DNA of 7,283 bases from Candidatus Aenigmatarchaeota archaeon (GCA_003663295.1 QMZS01000044.1:1-7283); one strand, 5' to 3'; counted from the first letter of the stretch, positions 1 through 6,721 are shown. The notes: a model not told the origin generated them from the letters alone. Numbers and translations are program-made.

Positions 1-369
1 CTAATGACTTACGGTATCGCAATAGCAATAGTGGTAATAGCAATAGCAGCGCTTTATTCAATGGGGGTATTTAATCCAAGCAGTTCAGCAATGCCTTGTA
101 GTCCATGTTTCTCAAAGTTCGCATATGTAGATTATGCTGAAGGAGATTTAATAATTAAAAATGGTCCTAGAAATTTGAATAATGTAGGCTGCAGTGTTAG
201 TGTAGGAACCTGTAATATTGAAGGTGTTGCATTAGTAAATCTCTCGGCAAATAAACAGTTTAGAATAAATATAAGTGCTACAGGTACTTCGGATGTATAT
301 CTAAATATAACTTATAATGATAGATTAAGTGGTCTACAACACACAGATACCGCAACAATACACAACTAA
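1..369 (+). CDS. Pilin-like class III signal peptide protein, 5'-truncated
   Basis: This is a probable archaeal type IV pilin-like surface subunit whose start lies outside the window. The frame is open from base 1, which reads Leu, and continues M-T-Y-G-I-A-I-A-I-V-V-I-A-I-A-A-L-Y-S-M-G-V-F-N-P. That is the hydrophobic half of the known archaeal N-terminus K-G-Q-S-A-M-E-Y-L-M-T-Y-G...G-V-F-N-P, so the ATG at base 4 is an internal Met, not the start. The lysine/glycine processing site and perhaps 10 to 20 residues are missing. After the membrane/assembly helix comes a roughly 95-residue Asn/Thr/Ser-rich domain with four cysteines (two in C-S-P-C, then one each in V-G-C-S and G-T-C-N) and at least three N-glycosylation sequons. 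It ends with TAA at 367-369. It converges on the minus-strand pilin-like operon and is not part of it. Pilin-like class is fairly sure; whether it is a major pilin, a minor pilin or an adhesin cannot be told. Confidence 0.82.
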   Translation, partial: LMTYGIAIAIVVIAIAALYSMGVFNPSSSAMPCSPCFSKFAYVDYAEGDLIIKNGPRNLNNVGCSVSVGTCNIEGVALVNLSANKQFRINISATGTSDVYLNITYNDRLSGLQHTDTATIHN

Positions 370-410
370 TTTTAACTTTCAATTAGATTTATTTTTTGAA
401 TTTTAACCAA
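370..410 (+). terminator. T-rich convergent intergenic spacer, likely + strand termination zone
   Basis: The 41 bp between two convergent genes carry T-tracts on the plus strand: three T at 388-390, six T at 392-397 and four T at 401-404, just after the pilin stop codon. Archaeal RNA polymerase can terminate at oligo-T tracts without a hairpin, and I see no strong hairpin here. On the minus strand the same spacer has no comparable T-run, so the operon that ends at 411 may not stop here. Confidence 0.4.
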
Positions 411-1640
411 TTATTCAAAATATCTCCCAATCGACCCGTCATCAACCCTAAAATATTTAAATTCAGTAACCCCTGTATTACTTTCATCCAGTCCAATATC
501 AACACCGGAGGTAATGTTTGTATAAAGATACTCAAGGTTTGTTGCATCCATTTCCACACCAATCCCATAACTCAACAATTCATTTTTGTCAACAAAACTT
601 TCCAGTCCAACGCTGTGATTTATCGAGCAATAAGAACAGTAATTTTTCCCTTCCATCCTGTCAAAGAAACTCGGACCCAAAGAGGAATTTATGTATCTTC
701 TTTTATCAACGTGTTCAACAAAATTACTTATATTCCAGACTTTGCCTTGTTCCCCAGACAGTAAAACTTTTGAATTGTTAACTAATATTGTTACTGCAGT
801 ATTATTTCTAAGATGTGGTATGGTAACATTTGCAGGAAAGTTTGATCCATAAATTATTCCGCAAAACTGGTTGATTTCAGAATGTGGATATGGAGTTGCA
901 TCACCTACAACTGCAATTTTTTTATCTTTATTTAAAACTAAAGTTATGTTGCTGGTAATTACAACTTCTCCATAACACCATCCGCTTTCATTATTCCCAG
1001 TTAAAATTAATTCTGAAAAATCCCCAATACATTCACTTTTCTTTATTCTTCTGGAACCCTTACCTTCTGTGATATTTATAAGATAAAGAGGATCTTCAAA
1101 ATCATCAATCCATACTTTTTCAATTATCTGAGTTTCTTTTGAGATAGTTGCAAGTCCTTTTTTGGAAATATTAATCTCAGCAGTTGCGTTAAATAAAATG
1201 TAAAAAGAGTTATCCAGCGATATTTTGCTTTGTTTAAGGGTTATACTTAGATTATAATCTTTTGTATCTTTATAAAATCTTTCAAGTTCAGCCAGGCTAT
1301 TCTCCAGGGTGTTATTTCCCATACCAGAAATATTTGTTCCGTTTAAAGTTCCATTCCAAATAAGTTCTAAAATATTTTCTTCTGTTTTATTATCTTCAAA
1401 AAAAATTCCTTCATCCAAAATTATATTTAGAGATGAAATTACCGCTCTTTTTACAGCGACGTCTGATAATATATGGATACCTCTTTCAATGCTGTTGTAA
1501 GTATGTTTTAAGTCCTGAATTTCCTGGGCTAAAAATATATTATGTCGTTCATAAGAAACATTTTCTCTTTGCAATAAAACCATTGACAGGATGACAATTA
1601 ACAGGAGCGTAAATATCACTGAAAATAAAACACCTTTCAT
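411..1640 (-). CDS. Single-pass extracellular protein with pilin-like N-terminus (409 aa)
   Basis: The product is not a named family to me. It starts M-K-G-V-L-F-S-V-I-F followed by a hydrophobic helix to about residue 23. This is basic-Gly then a hydrophobic stretch, like a degenerate class III (prepilin) signal, but without the usual Gln or acidic residue. Residues 30-75 look helical (E-R-H-N-I-F-L-A-Q-E onward, then A-V-K-R-A-V-I-S-S). From about 140 the chain looks beta-rich. There are about 19 Asn-X-Ser/Thr sequons by hand count. Cysteines at 204, 222, 260, 335 and 338 include a C-S-Y-C pair near the end. A helical stalk, an N-G-T-x-N-G-T segment at 96-102 and a beta-rich head resemble hypothetical pilin-like surface proteins I associate with uncultivated archaea; this is recollection, not a search. 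It is the last gene of the operon, and its ATG overlaps the stop of the cohesin-like gene in ATGA, which supports this start and translational coupling. It probably faces outside, anchored by the N-terminal helix. Confidence 0.8.
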   Translation of the reverse strand: MKGVLFSVIFTLLLIVILSMVLLQRENVSYERHNIFLAQEIQDLKHTYNSIERGIHILSDVAVKRAVISSLNIILDEGIFFEDNKTEENILELIWNGTLNGTNISGMGNNTLENSLAELERFYKDTKDYNLSITLKQSKISLDNSFYILFNATAEINISKKGLATISKETQIIEKVWIDDFEDPLYLINITEGKGSRRIKKSECIGDFSELILTGNNESGWCYGEVVITSNITLVLNKDKKIAVVGDATPYPHSEINQFCGIIYGSNFPANVTIPHLRNNTAVTILVNNSKVLLSGEQGKVWNISNFVEHVDKRRYINSSLGPSFFDRMEGKNYCSYCSINHSVGLESFVDKNELLSYGIGVEMDATNLEYLYTNITSGVDIGLDESNTGVTEFKYFRVDDGSIGRYFE

Positions 1641-2416
1641 ATTCGAAGTTTTAAAATCAGAATAATTAATAGGATTATAATCAACAGGATGATTATTATT
1701 TCTTTTATAGGAATCTCCCGGTAAGGACTAATTTTTGTAATGGTATTATTGTTTGTAAGATTGGTAAGTTCATCCACACTCACAAATTTTTCCTCTTTTG
1801 AATTATTCGTTTCCACCACAACTTTGACTTTTCCATCTTCAAATTCAAGATTATTTTTTTCCGCATATTCCGTTGGATTATTGGAATTTATCAAATCGCT
1901 GAGACTGGAATCCATTCTTCTTTTGGAATCTTCTTCTTGAGATCCATTATTTTCAATAGTTACAATTCCATTAACAAGAATATATGGAATTTCGTCTTCA
2001 TTTTCATTGAAGATATCATTTATTTCAAATTTTAACACAGAACTCTCTTTTTCATAGCCTGTCAATCTGAATGCAATTTTAATAATTAAAAAATCTTCAT
2101 AAGGAATTTTACTAAAATCAAATTCGGTTTTTATTTCATTTTGTAATATTTGGCATTCAATTTCATCAATATTTTTTGTAATTTTTTCCGGTTTAATTAC
2201 ACTTTCATCATATTTAATAGAAAAATCCAGGTAAGATATATTTGCAGAATTCTTAATCCATACCGGAATTTCTAAAATCAGGTTTTTATCTGAAGAAAAT
2301 GAAGTGATTGTTTCATTGTTTGTATTCTCATCAAAAGAAATTACTGCGGTTGCTATGACGGGGGATAACAAAACCAGATAACTAATTATAATCAATGATT
2401 TCATAATATATTTCAT
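1637..2416 (-). CDS. Cohesin-like domain surface protein with C-terminal membrane anchor
   Basis: This is a probable cell-surface scaffold or ligand-binding protein of type I topology. Residues 1-24 are a Sec-type signal peptide (M-K-Y-I-M-K-S, hydrophobic core, then A-T-A). Residues 44-155 have the cohesin / CBM-like beta-sandwich pattern: L-E-I-P-V-W-I-K-N-S-A-N-I-S-Y-L-D-F-S-I-K-Y-D, a V-I-K-P strand, then I-I-K-I-A-F-R-L-T-G, and a closing V-N-G-I-V-T-I. A charged, Asn-rich linker (157-232) follows, with a D-G-K-V-K-V-V-V segment at 194-201. Then come a 16-residue run of only Ile and Leu (240-255) and a short basic tail, K-L-R-I. It lacks a pilin-type signal, unlike the other five genes of the block. 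It overlaps both neighbours by ATGA. The first ATG is chosen because it makes the overlap; a second Met at residue 5 is possible. The cohesin call rests on pattern recognition only, and no dockerin partner is visible in the window. Confidence 0.78.
   Translation of the reverse strand: MKYIMKSLIIISYLVLLSPVIATAVISFDENTNNETITSFSSDKNLILEIPVWIKNSANISYLDFSIKYDESVIKPEKITKNIDEIECQILQNEIKTEFDFSKIPYEDFLIIKIAFRLTGYEKESSVLKFEINDIFNENEDEIPYILVNGIVTIENNGSQEEDSKRRMDSSLSDLINSNNPTEYAEKNNLEFEDGKVKVVVETNNSKEEKFVSVDELTNLTNNNTITKISPYREIPIKEIIIILLIIILLIILILKLRI
1952..2287 (-). other. Cohesin-like domain (residues about 44-155 of the 259-aa protein)
   Basis: The strand order fits the cohesin fold. A first strand (L-I-L-E-I-P-V-W-I) leads to a Y-L-D-F-S-I-K-Y-D strand ending in the typical aspartate. 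Middle strands (F-L-I-I-K-I-A-F-R-L) follow, and the final V-N-G-I-V-T-I strand matches the common cohesin ending with Asn-Gly. Cohesins bind dockerins in cellulosomes. Cohesin-type domains are also known in archaea outside cellulose breakdown, so the partner here is unknown. Confidence 0.6.
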
Positions 2417-5400
2417 TTTTTCCCTATTACAAATTTTACAAGGTTTGCATCTGACAGGGTTCTTACCCCTTTTATAACATTTGTATCAGTACTTGTGAGA
2501 ATTGAGATGTTTTGTCCTGTTATATTATATATACTTTCTTTCAACCTTTGTTTTGCATCTTCTTCAGCATTGTAAGAGCTGTTAAATATATCATTATAAT
2601 CAACTGAACCGGGCACTTTTAGAGAATATATGAGTTTGCTGTCATTTCCGCCAGAAATCATATCCCTGCTACTCACACCCATAAAAATTGAAATGTTATT
2701 TGACCCCTCAGATATTTTATTTATAGGGATATCCAGTATAAATGGATCTCCGAGATTTTCGTAAAGTCCATATTTGGATAAATCATATAAGGTCATATTT
2801 TCAGGTGTGGAATTTGTAAGGATAAGTTTGTTTGTCCAATAATCAGCTGAGTAAGAAGTTACTTTTACTTCCAGCACCTGTGTTTCTGGTTTTTTTTCCA
2901 AAATGCATTTTGAATTAACGCAGTCTTTTTCAAAACTTAAATAAAATTCCCCATATCCAAAATCCGGTTTTGTTTCATTGTAATTAAATTCAAGGTAAGA
3001 ATCTCGGTATAAGTGATTGTCATAAGATATATTCCCTTCAATAACCAGAATCTGTTTTTCAAATGACAGGTTTACAATATCATTTGCAATTTTTAGATAT
3101 ATATCTTCTAATTCATCTGCATTATTACTCTGATAAAATCTGGAACAATTTGTTTCATTTTCTCCGGAAAGCCAGTCGTTTGCATTGCAATCCCAACAAG
3201 CAATTTTTTTAAGCGTTATTGTTTCTGCATTACTTCCAAAAGCAACGGAATAAACAGTTGTGTTATAAATATTTCTTGCTTCGCATGCAGCCTGAATAGC
3301 ATCATCGCAGGCATCGTCCGCTGCGCTGCTGCACCTCCTGTTATCTGGCACATTTCCGCTATGATCCGGGGTTGCGGGTTGTTCCAGACATTCATAATTT
3401 GTTCCCCCATCGCTCATAACCAACATTGCGTTCTTTCTCTCAATTTCCGCTTCTAATTTTAAATCAAATTTTGCGCTTTTGTCATCATTATTTTTTAATT
3501 TAACGCTTAAAACATTGCTTCCGGTTCTTAAATATGATTTGTTAATATTGATTAGATCTTTGATAATTATATTATCCCAATGGCTTTCTTCAGAGTCTCT
3601 GCTGGCTTCTTGGTCAAATCTTATCCTGAAATTATTTGTTAGATTATAATCTGATAAGTTAAGTGAAAATTCATGCCAGATTCCATCATCATAATTTTCT
3701 CCATTTATATTTATTTCTCCATAATGCCAGACACCATCGTAAATATCAACATAAATTTTATCTGCATTTTCCCAGTTTGTTGTGAGTTTTATCTTGAATG
3801 TAAGGTTGCAGTTTATGCAGTTGGTTAAATCCAAAAAACCAGCTCTGGTGCTTATAGCTACTTCGTTTTCATCGCCTTCTTCCATTTCTGCGCCCCAAAC
3901 CCCTTCATAAATATCTACAGCAGTTTGATGGGTTCTGGCTTCATTATTATCAGTCCCATATTCAACAGACCAAATAGTGGCATTAAATCCTTTTCCAACA
4001 AAAGAAGAATCTTCAAAACCATTTTCAAAAAATAGATTGCCAACATTCCAATAAGTTGCATTGTGTTCCTTTGTTTCATTGTAAACCAGACGACCATTAA
4101 GATAAACTTCTGTGTTGTCATCAGAAAGAATGTTGATGTACAGATTTTTTATTTTGTTGGAATTAGTTATATTGAAATATTTTCTGAAATAATAATTCCC
4201 CCTATTATTTCCTATGTCTGTGTCTATGTTTGGAGGATAAGACATGTTTTCAAACCCGAGTATTGCGTTTCCCAAACTCCAGTTGGTGTCGTTGTAATTT
4301 AAGTCTGTCCAGTTTGACCCGTTTATCTCAGGAGGTGCAGTCGAAGAATAATTTGTATTATACAACCATGCGCTTTTTGCAGTTATAGGTGAAATCATAT
4401 AAGGGCTTTGCAGCAATTTATTTCCTTTATTTATACCGCAACAAATACAGGTTCCTGAGAGAGGGGTATAAGTATCTACTTGATTATCAAGGGTTGTTTT
4501 GTTATCTGACAATTCATGAGTCTGGTGCACATTTGTTGTAAATGAAACTAGACCTACCCTATTTCCTGACATATTTAACATTCCGGCAATGAAATTTTTA
4601 TCAGCCAATATTGCTACAGCAAGTCTTTGCTGATCTCCGGGTTGTATGTCTGTAGAACCCATACTCCCGGAAACATCTGTGATGAGCACTGCATCCCCAT
4701 AACCTTCCCCATCAGAGGGTATTATGTTTTCTATGCCGAATTTCAGGGGTATTGTTTTCATATTCAATTCACTGCAGTTTAATCCGGAATTATTGAAATA
4801 GTGACTCAAATTTAAATTGTCAAGAGTTACATTGATATCCCCGGTTTCATTGCTTCTGAAAACTGTTGAATTTGCGATGGTAAGATAAACAATCCCCCCC
4901 GAGATATTATTTTTATAATGAATATAAGCGCTCATATTATTCAAGATTCCATTAACATAAAACCCGTCATAGAGGTTCATGATTCCTTCAATCCCGGGAA
5001 AATAATATTTCATTTTTCCTGCTTCTTTTTCCTCGTAAAGTTTTGTTGAGTTATAATCTACTTTAAGGAAACCCCCTCCAAAATATTGTTCGGTAATATT
5101 TGAGGAGCTGAAATTAATCTCAATTGTGTTGTTTCCTTTTATGAAATTTGACAAATTAATATTTGCGCTTTTTATGTTTGCGGTGAAATTTCCGGTTGAA
5201 TTATCAATTGAAAAATTCCCGGAAAAGTTCCCGTTAAGGTATAATGAAAAGTTTGAGCCTGAATAAACTTCTATGTAAGCGGATGTGATGGTTCCCGCAG
5301 TTTCAGGAATATTCAGATTAAAATTCAAATTGCCTTGCCCCACAAATCCCCCAAAATATAAATACCTTGATTTGTTTGTTTTAACTCCGTTTAAATATGC

Positions 5401-5907
5401 TCTTGCAATGTAACCATATTTTGGTCCTGAACCGTAAGTGTTTTCAATCAGGCTGGATACGGATAAAGATATTGATATGTTGGAATGATTTCCCGAAATG
5501 GATTCATTTCCAATAATTAAACTGAACTCAAGGTCATCTAAAGTTGAAATTGAATTGGTTATTTCTTCGGTTATATTCTCAGCAATTTCTTTTTTTAACA
5601 AATTATTTTCATCTTTGTAAATACTCCAGTAAGTTAGAATCAAATCAAGAACACTTAGTTCCAGTTCATCTTCAGTCAGGTTGTTATTGGTCATCAAATT
5701 ATTTATTGTTTCGCTCTGGTTTGCGGCTTCATATACTTTTATTTCAGCAATTGAGTTTAGGAAATCATTTGACAAAAGATTCATTTGTTCGTATTCAATT
5801 TCTTCATGAATTTCAGGAATTGAGAAAAGGTAATAGCTTGAGAGAAGCACAACCACAAGAATAGAAATCCCGATTATTACATCTATCAAAAAAATCATTC
5901 CTCTCAT
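2413..5907 (-). CDS. VWA-domain adhesin-like protein with pilin-like N-terminus and nested jelly-roll insertions
   Basis: This 1164-aa surface protein is probably an adhesin or tip/base component of a pilus-like structure. Residues 1-29 (M-R-G-M-I-F-L-I-D-V then a hydrophobic helix) look like a class III signal with Met in place of Gln after Arg-Gly. Residues 30-160 are a helical stalk. Residues 205-286 read as a galactose-binding-like jelly roll. The VWA domain runs about 404-946 with a full MIDAS: D411-x-S413-x-S415, T486 and D833. It is interrupted at about 500-825 by a second galactose-binding-like module, itself split by a MAM/LamG-like module (625-785). The C-terminal 950-1164 is beta-rich and ends V-K-F-V-I-G-K-K. 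About 54 N-glycosylation sequons are present by hand count, and ten cysteines cluster in the two VWA halves. Its ATG overlaps the upstream stop in ATGA, as its own stop does with the next gene. VWA identity is sure; the role is inferred from context. Confidence 0.9.
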   Translation of the reverse strand: MRGMIFLIDVIIGISILVVVLLSSYYLFSIPEIHEEIEYEQMNLLSNDFLNSIAEIKVYEAANQSETINNLMTNNNLTEDELELSVLDLILTYWSIYKDENNLLKKEIAENITEEITNSISTLDDLEFSLIIGNESISGNHSNISISLSVSSLIENTYGSGPKYGYIARAYLNGVKTNKSRYLYFGGFVGQGNLNFNLNIPETAGTITSAYIEVYSGSNFSLYLNGNFSGNFSIDNSTGNFTANIKSANINLSNFIKGNNTIEINFSSSNITEQYFGGGFLKVDYNSTKLYEEKEAGKMKYYFPGIEGIMNLYDGFYVNGILNNMSAYIHYKNNISGGIVYLTIANSTVFRSNETGDINVTLDNLNLSHYFNNSGLNCSELNMKTIPLKFGIENIIPSDGEGYGDAVLITDVSGSMGSTDIQPGDQQRLAVAILADKNFIAGMLNMSGNRVGLVSFTTNVHQTHELSDNKTTLDNQVDTYTPLSGTCICCGINKGNKLLQSPYMISPITAKSAWLYNTNYSSTAPPEINGSNWTDLNYNDTNWSLGNAILGFENMSYPPNIDTDIGNNRGNYYFRKYFNITNSNKIKNLYINILSDDNTEVYLNGRLVYNETKEHNATYWNVGNLFFENGFEDSSFVGKGFNATIWSVEYGTDNNEARTHQTAVDIYEGVWGAEMEEGDENEVAISTRAGFLDLTNCINCNLTFKIKLTTNWENADKIYVDIYDGVWHYGEININGENYDDGIWHEFSLNLSDYNLTNNFRIRFDQEASRDSEESHWDNIIIKDLININKSYLRTGSNVLSVKLKNNDDKSAKFDLKLEAEIERKNAMLVMSDGGTNYECLEQPATPDHSGNVPDNRRCSSAADDACDDAIQAACEARNIYNTTVYSVAFGSNAETITLKKIACWDCNANDWLSGENETNCSRFYQSNNADELEDIYLKIANDIVNLSFEKQILVIEGNISYDNHLYRDSYLEFNYNETKPDFGYGEFYLSFEKDCVNSKCILEKKPETQVLEVKVTSYSADYWTNKLILTNSTPENMTLYDLSKYGLYENLGDPFILDIPINKISEGSNNISIFMGVSSRDMISGGNDSKLIYSLKVPGSVDYNDIFNSSYNAEEDAKQRLKESIYNITGQNISILTSTDTNVIKGVRTLSDANLVKFVIGKK
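3433..4410 (-). other. Domain insertion splitting the VWA domain (residues about 500-825)
   Basis: The chain leaves the VWA fold just after the second MIDAS loop (T486 and the helix G-I-N-K-G-N-K-L-L). It re-enters at N-A-M-L-V-M-S-D-G (826-834), the strand that carries the third MIDAS residue. The insert opens with A-W-L-Y (513-516), N-W-T-D (532-535), a W-S-L-G (543-546) and Y-Y-F-R-K-Y-F-N-I (572-580), then D-D-N-T-E-V-Y-L-N-G (596-605). It closes with Y-L-R-T-G-S-N-V-L-S-V-K-L (792-804). This is the order seen in galactose-binding-like jelly rolls of glycosidases and surface proteins. Confidence 0.65.
3553..4035 (-). other. MAM/LamG-like jelly-roll nested inside the galactose-binding-like insert (residues about 625-785)
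   Basis: Residues 627-632 (F-E-N-G-F-E) and 780-785 (I-I-I-K-D-L) frame a module with the usual layout of MAM-type jelly rolls. It has the opening F-E-x-G-F-E-D, a central strand pair (F-L-D-L-T-N, then L-T-F-K-I-K-L), a W-H-E-F-S-L-N-L strand, R-I-R-F (761-764) and a closing H-W-D-N-I-I-I-K-D-L. It sits between the Y-L-N-G strand and the T-G-S-N-V-L strand of the surrounding module. The fold is inferred from the pattern alone. Confidence 0.55.
4663..4677 (-). other. MIDAS motif DxSxS of the VWA domain
   Basis: The codons read D-V-S-G-S (residues 411-415), the first metal-binding loop of VWA domains. With T486 (codon 4450-4452) and D833 (codon 3409-3411) the three-part site is complete, so divalent-metal-dependent ligand binding is expected. 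Confidence 0.85.
5050..5295 (-). other. N-terminal galactose-binding-like module (residues about 205-286)
   Basis: The segment runs I-T-S-A-Y-I-E-V-Y-S, then S-L-Y-L-N-G (221-226), then F-I-K-G-N-N-T-I-E-I-N-F (255-266), ending G-G-G-F-L-K-V-D-Y. The Y-L-N-G strand followed by a G-x-N-x-(I/L) strand repeats the framework of the larger insert in the VWA domain, which suggests a smaller copy of the same fold. Confidence 0.5.
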
Positions 5908-6371
5908 AATTTAAAGATTATTATCTGCATAGGAACAACAGATGAATTTAAGATTCCAACCCGGTTTATTATAAAAGCTGAAGACGCATTTTCAGGATTT
6001 TCTCCAAAAGTGTAATTTCCAATAGTTATGTTATAATCATATTTAAGACCAAGCAATATCAAACTTTTCTGGTATCCAATGTTTTCAAATTCTTTTAATT
6101 TGTTCCAGTCAATTCGGTTGTCTGTCTGAAGACCAATAATTTCAACATTGCTCGAATTCCAGTCTTTCGGATAACCTTCCATAAAAAATATTCCACTTAG
6201 TTTATACCCACTTCTGATCAATTCATGTTTATCTTTTAGTTCATTTAATTGCAGGGTATTATACCCAATATGGCCAATTAGAATCACAAGGACGAGAATA
6301 AATATTGAACAGGCAATAAGGAAATCAAAGGAAAAAATCTGACCTCTACATAAAGGAAATGCCCGTTTCAT
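5904..6371 (-). CDS. Pilin-like membrane protein with RGQIF-type signal (155 aa)
   Basis: This is a probable minor-pilin-like subunit. The N-terminus M-K-R-A-F-P-L-C-R-G-Q-I-F-S-F-D places Arg-Gly before Gln, a plausible prepilin peptidase site after residue 10, with Asp16 in the acidic position early in the helix. Residues 17-36 form the hydrophobic segment. The exported part has a G-Y-P-K-D-W-N motif (66-72), I-I-G-L (78-81), K-L-K-E-F (91-95), then L-L-G-L-K-Y-D-Y-N-I-T-I-G (106-118). I recall this G-x-P-x-x-W-N / I-G-L / L-L-G order from archaeal pilin-like proteins, but cannot verify it here. There are five sequons. The start overlaps the upstream gene by 26 nt and no good Shine-Dalgarno lies at normal distance (a GGTGA lies 18-22 nt upstream). 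Its TGA stop shares ATGA with the VWA gene. Single short helix, so the bulk is extracellular. Confidence 0.83.
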   Translation of the reverse strand: MKRAFPLCRGQIFSFDFLIACSIFILVLVILIGHIGYNTLQLNELKDKHELIRSGYKLSGIFFMEGYPKDWNSSNVEIIGLQTDNRIDWNKLKEFENIGYQKSLILLGLKYDYNITIGNYTFGENPENASSAFIINRVGILNSSVVPMQIIIFKL

Positions 6372-6714
6372 TATATATTATAGTATTTTCACCATTATTT
6401 AAATTTGCTGAGATATTTATCGGTATATGGCAGATTTTTATTAGATCATCTTTTTTAACAACAACTTCATAATTCTGTATTGAAACTGTGTGGTCTCCTG
6501 AGTCAAGATAAAAAGTCCTGTTATAATAAGGTCCTATTTCAAGCGCGGTTTCTATTTCAAGTTTCACTGTAGAGCAGATATTATTATACTTTTCTTCAAC
6601 TTTCATTTTTTCTGAGTAAAAATAATATCCTCCTGAAGAGCTGAATATAATTACAAATATCAGGCTTAATATTCCAACCAAGACCAAAAATTCAACAGAT
6701 GCCTGCGCTTTCAT
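6346..6714 (-). CDS. Class III signal peptide pilin-like protein (122 aa)
   Basis: This is a small pilin-like subunit. The N-terminus M-K-A-Q-A-S-V-E-F is a canonical archaeal class III signal: cleavage is expected between Ala3 and Gln4, leaving Gln+1 and Glu+5 as in type IV pilins. Residues 9-24 form the hydrophobic helix used for assembly, followed by S-S-S-G-G and a charged helical stretch (E-K-M-K-V-E-E-K-Y). The rest is a short beta-rich domain with two cysteines (47 and 95), which could form one disulfide, and three sequons. The gene starts 7 nt after the stop of the 131-aa gene and overlaps the start of the 155-aa gene by 26 nt, so it is in the same transcript. No Shine-Dalgarno is seen. 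The pilin-like class is sure; the partner and order in the filament are unknown. Confidence 0.85.
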   Translation of the reverse strand: MKAQASVEFLVLVGILSLIFVIIFSSSGGYYFYSEKMKVEEKYNNICSTVKLEIETALEIGPYYNRTFYLDSGDHTVSIQNYEVVVKKDDLIKICHIPINISANLNNGENTIIYNETGISFM

Positions 6715-6721
6715 ATTAATA

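Noticed and set aside
4..6. ATG at 4 as the start of the left-edge pilin gene
   Set aside because: The preceding codon is in frame Leu, and L-M-T-Y-G is the inner part of a known archaeal pilin N-terminus, so the true start is upstream of the window.
396..781. Plus-strand open frames 396-764 and 518-781
   Set aside because: They lie antisense within the 409-aa gene, have no plausible protein features, and the minus-strand frame has a signal, sequons and overlap-linked start.
1637..1700. C-terminal sorting signal of archaeosortase type (PGF-CTERM) on the cohesin-like protein
   Set aside because: No Pro-Gly-Phe motif precedes the terminal helix; it looks like a plain membrane anchor.
3216..4302. 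Other short frames inside the VWA gene, such as 3216-3410 (-), 3915-4121 (-) and 4063-4302 (+)
   Set aside because: All are alternate-frame readings of the insert and VWA coding region with no independent support.
5544..5864. Plus-strand open frame of about 106 codons
   Set aside because: It is antisense to the N-terminal part of the VWA protein, whose reading frame is supported by leader and domain content; the frame looks like a shadow.
2413..5907. Dockerin repeats in the VWA protein as a partner for the cohesin-like domain
   Set aside because: I found no pair of D-x-N-x-D-G type calcium loops followed by a helix; the Asp/Asn-rich loops seen belong to jelly-roll-like segments.
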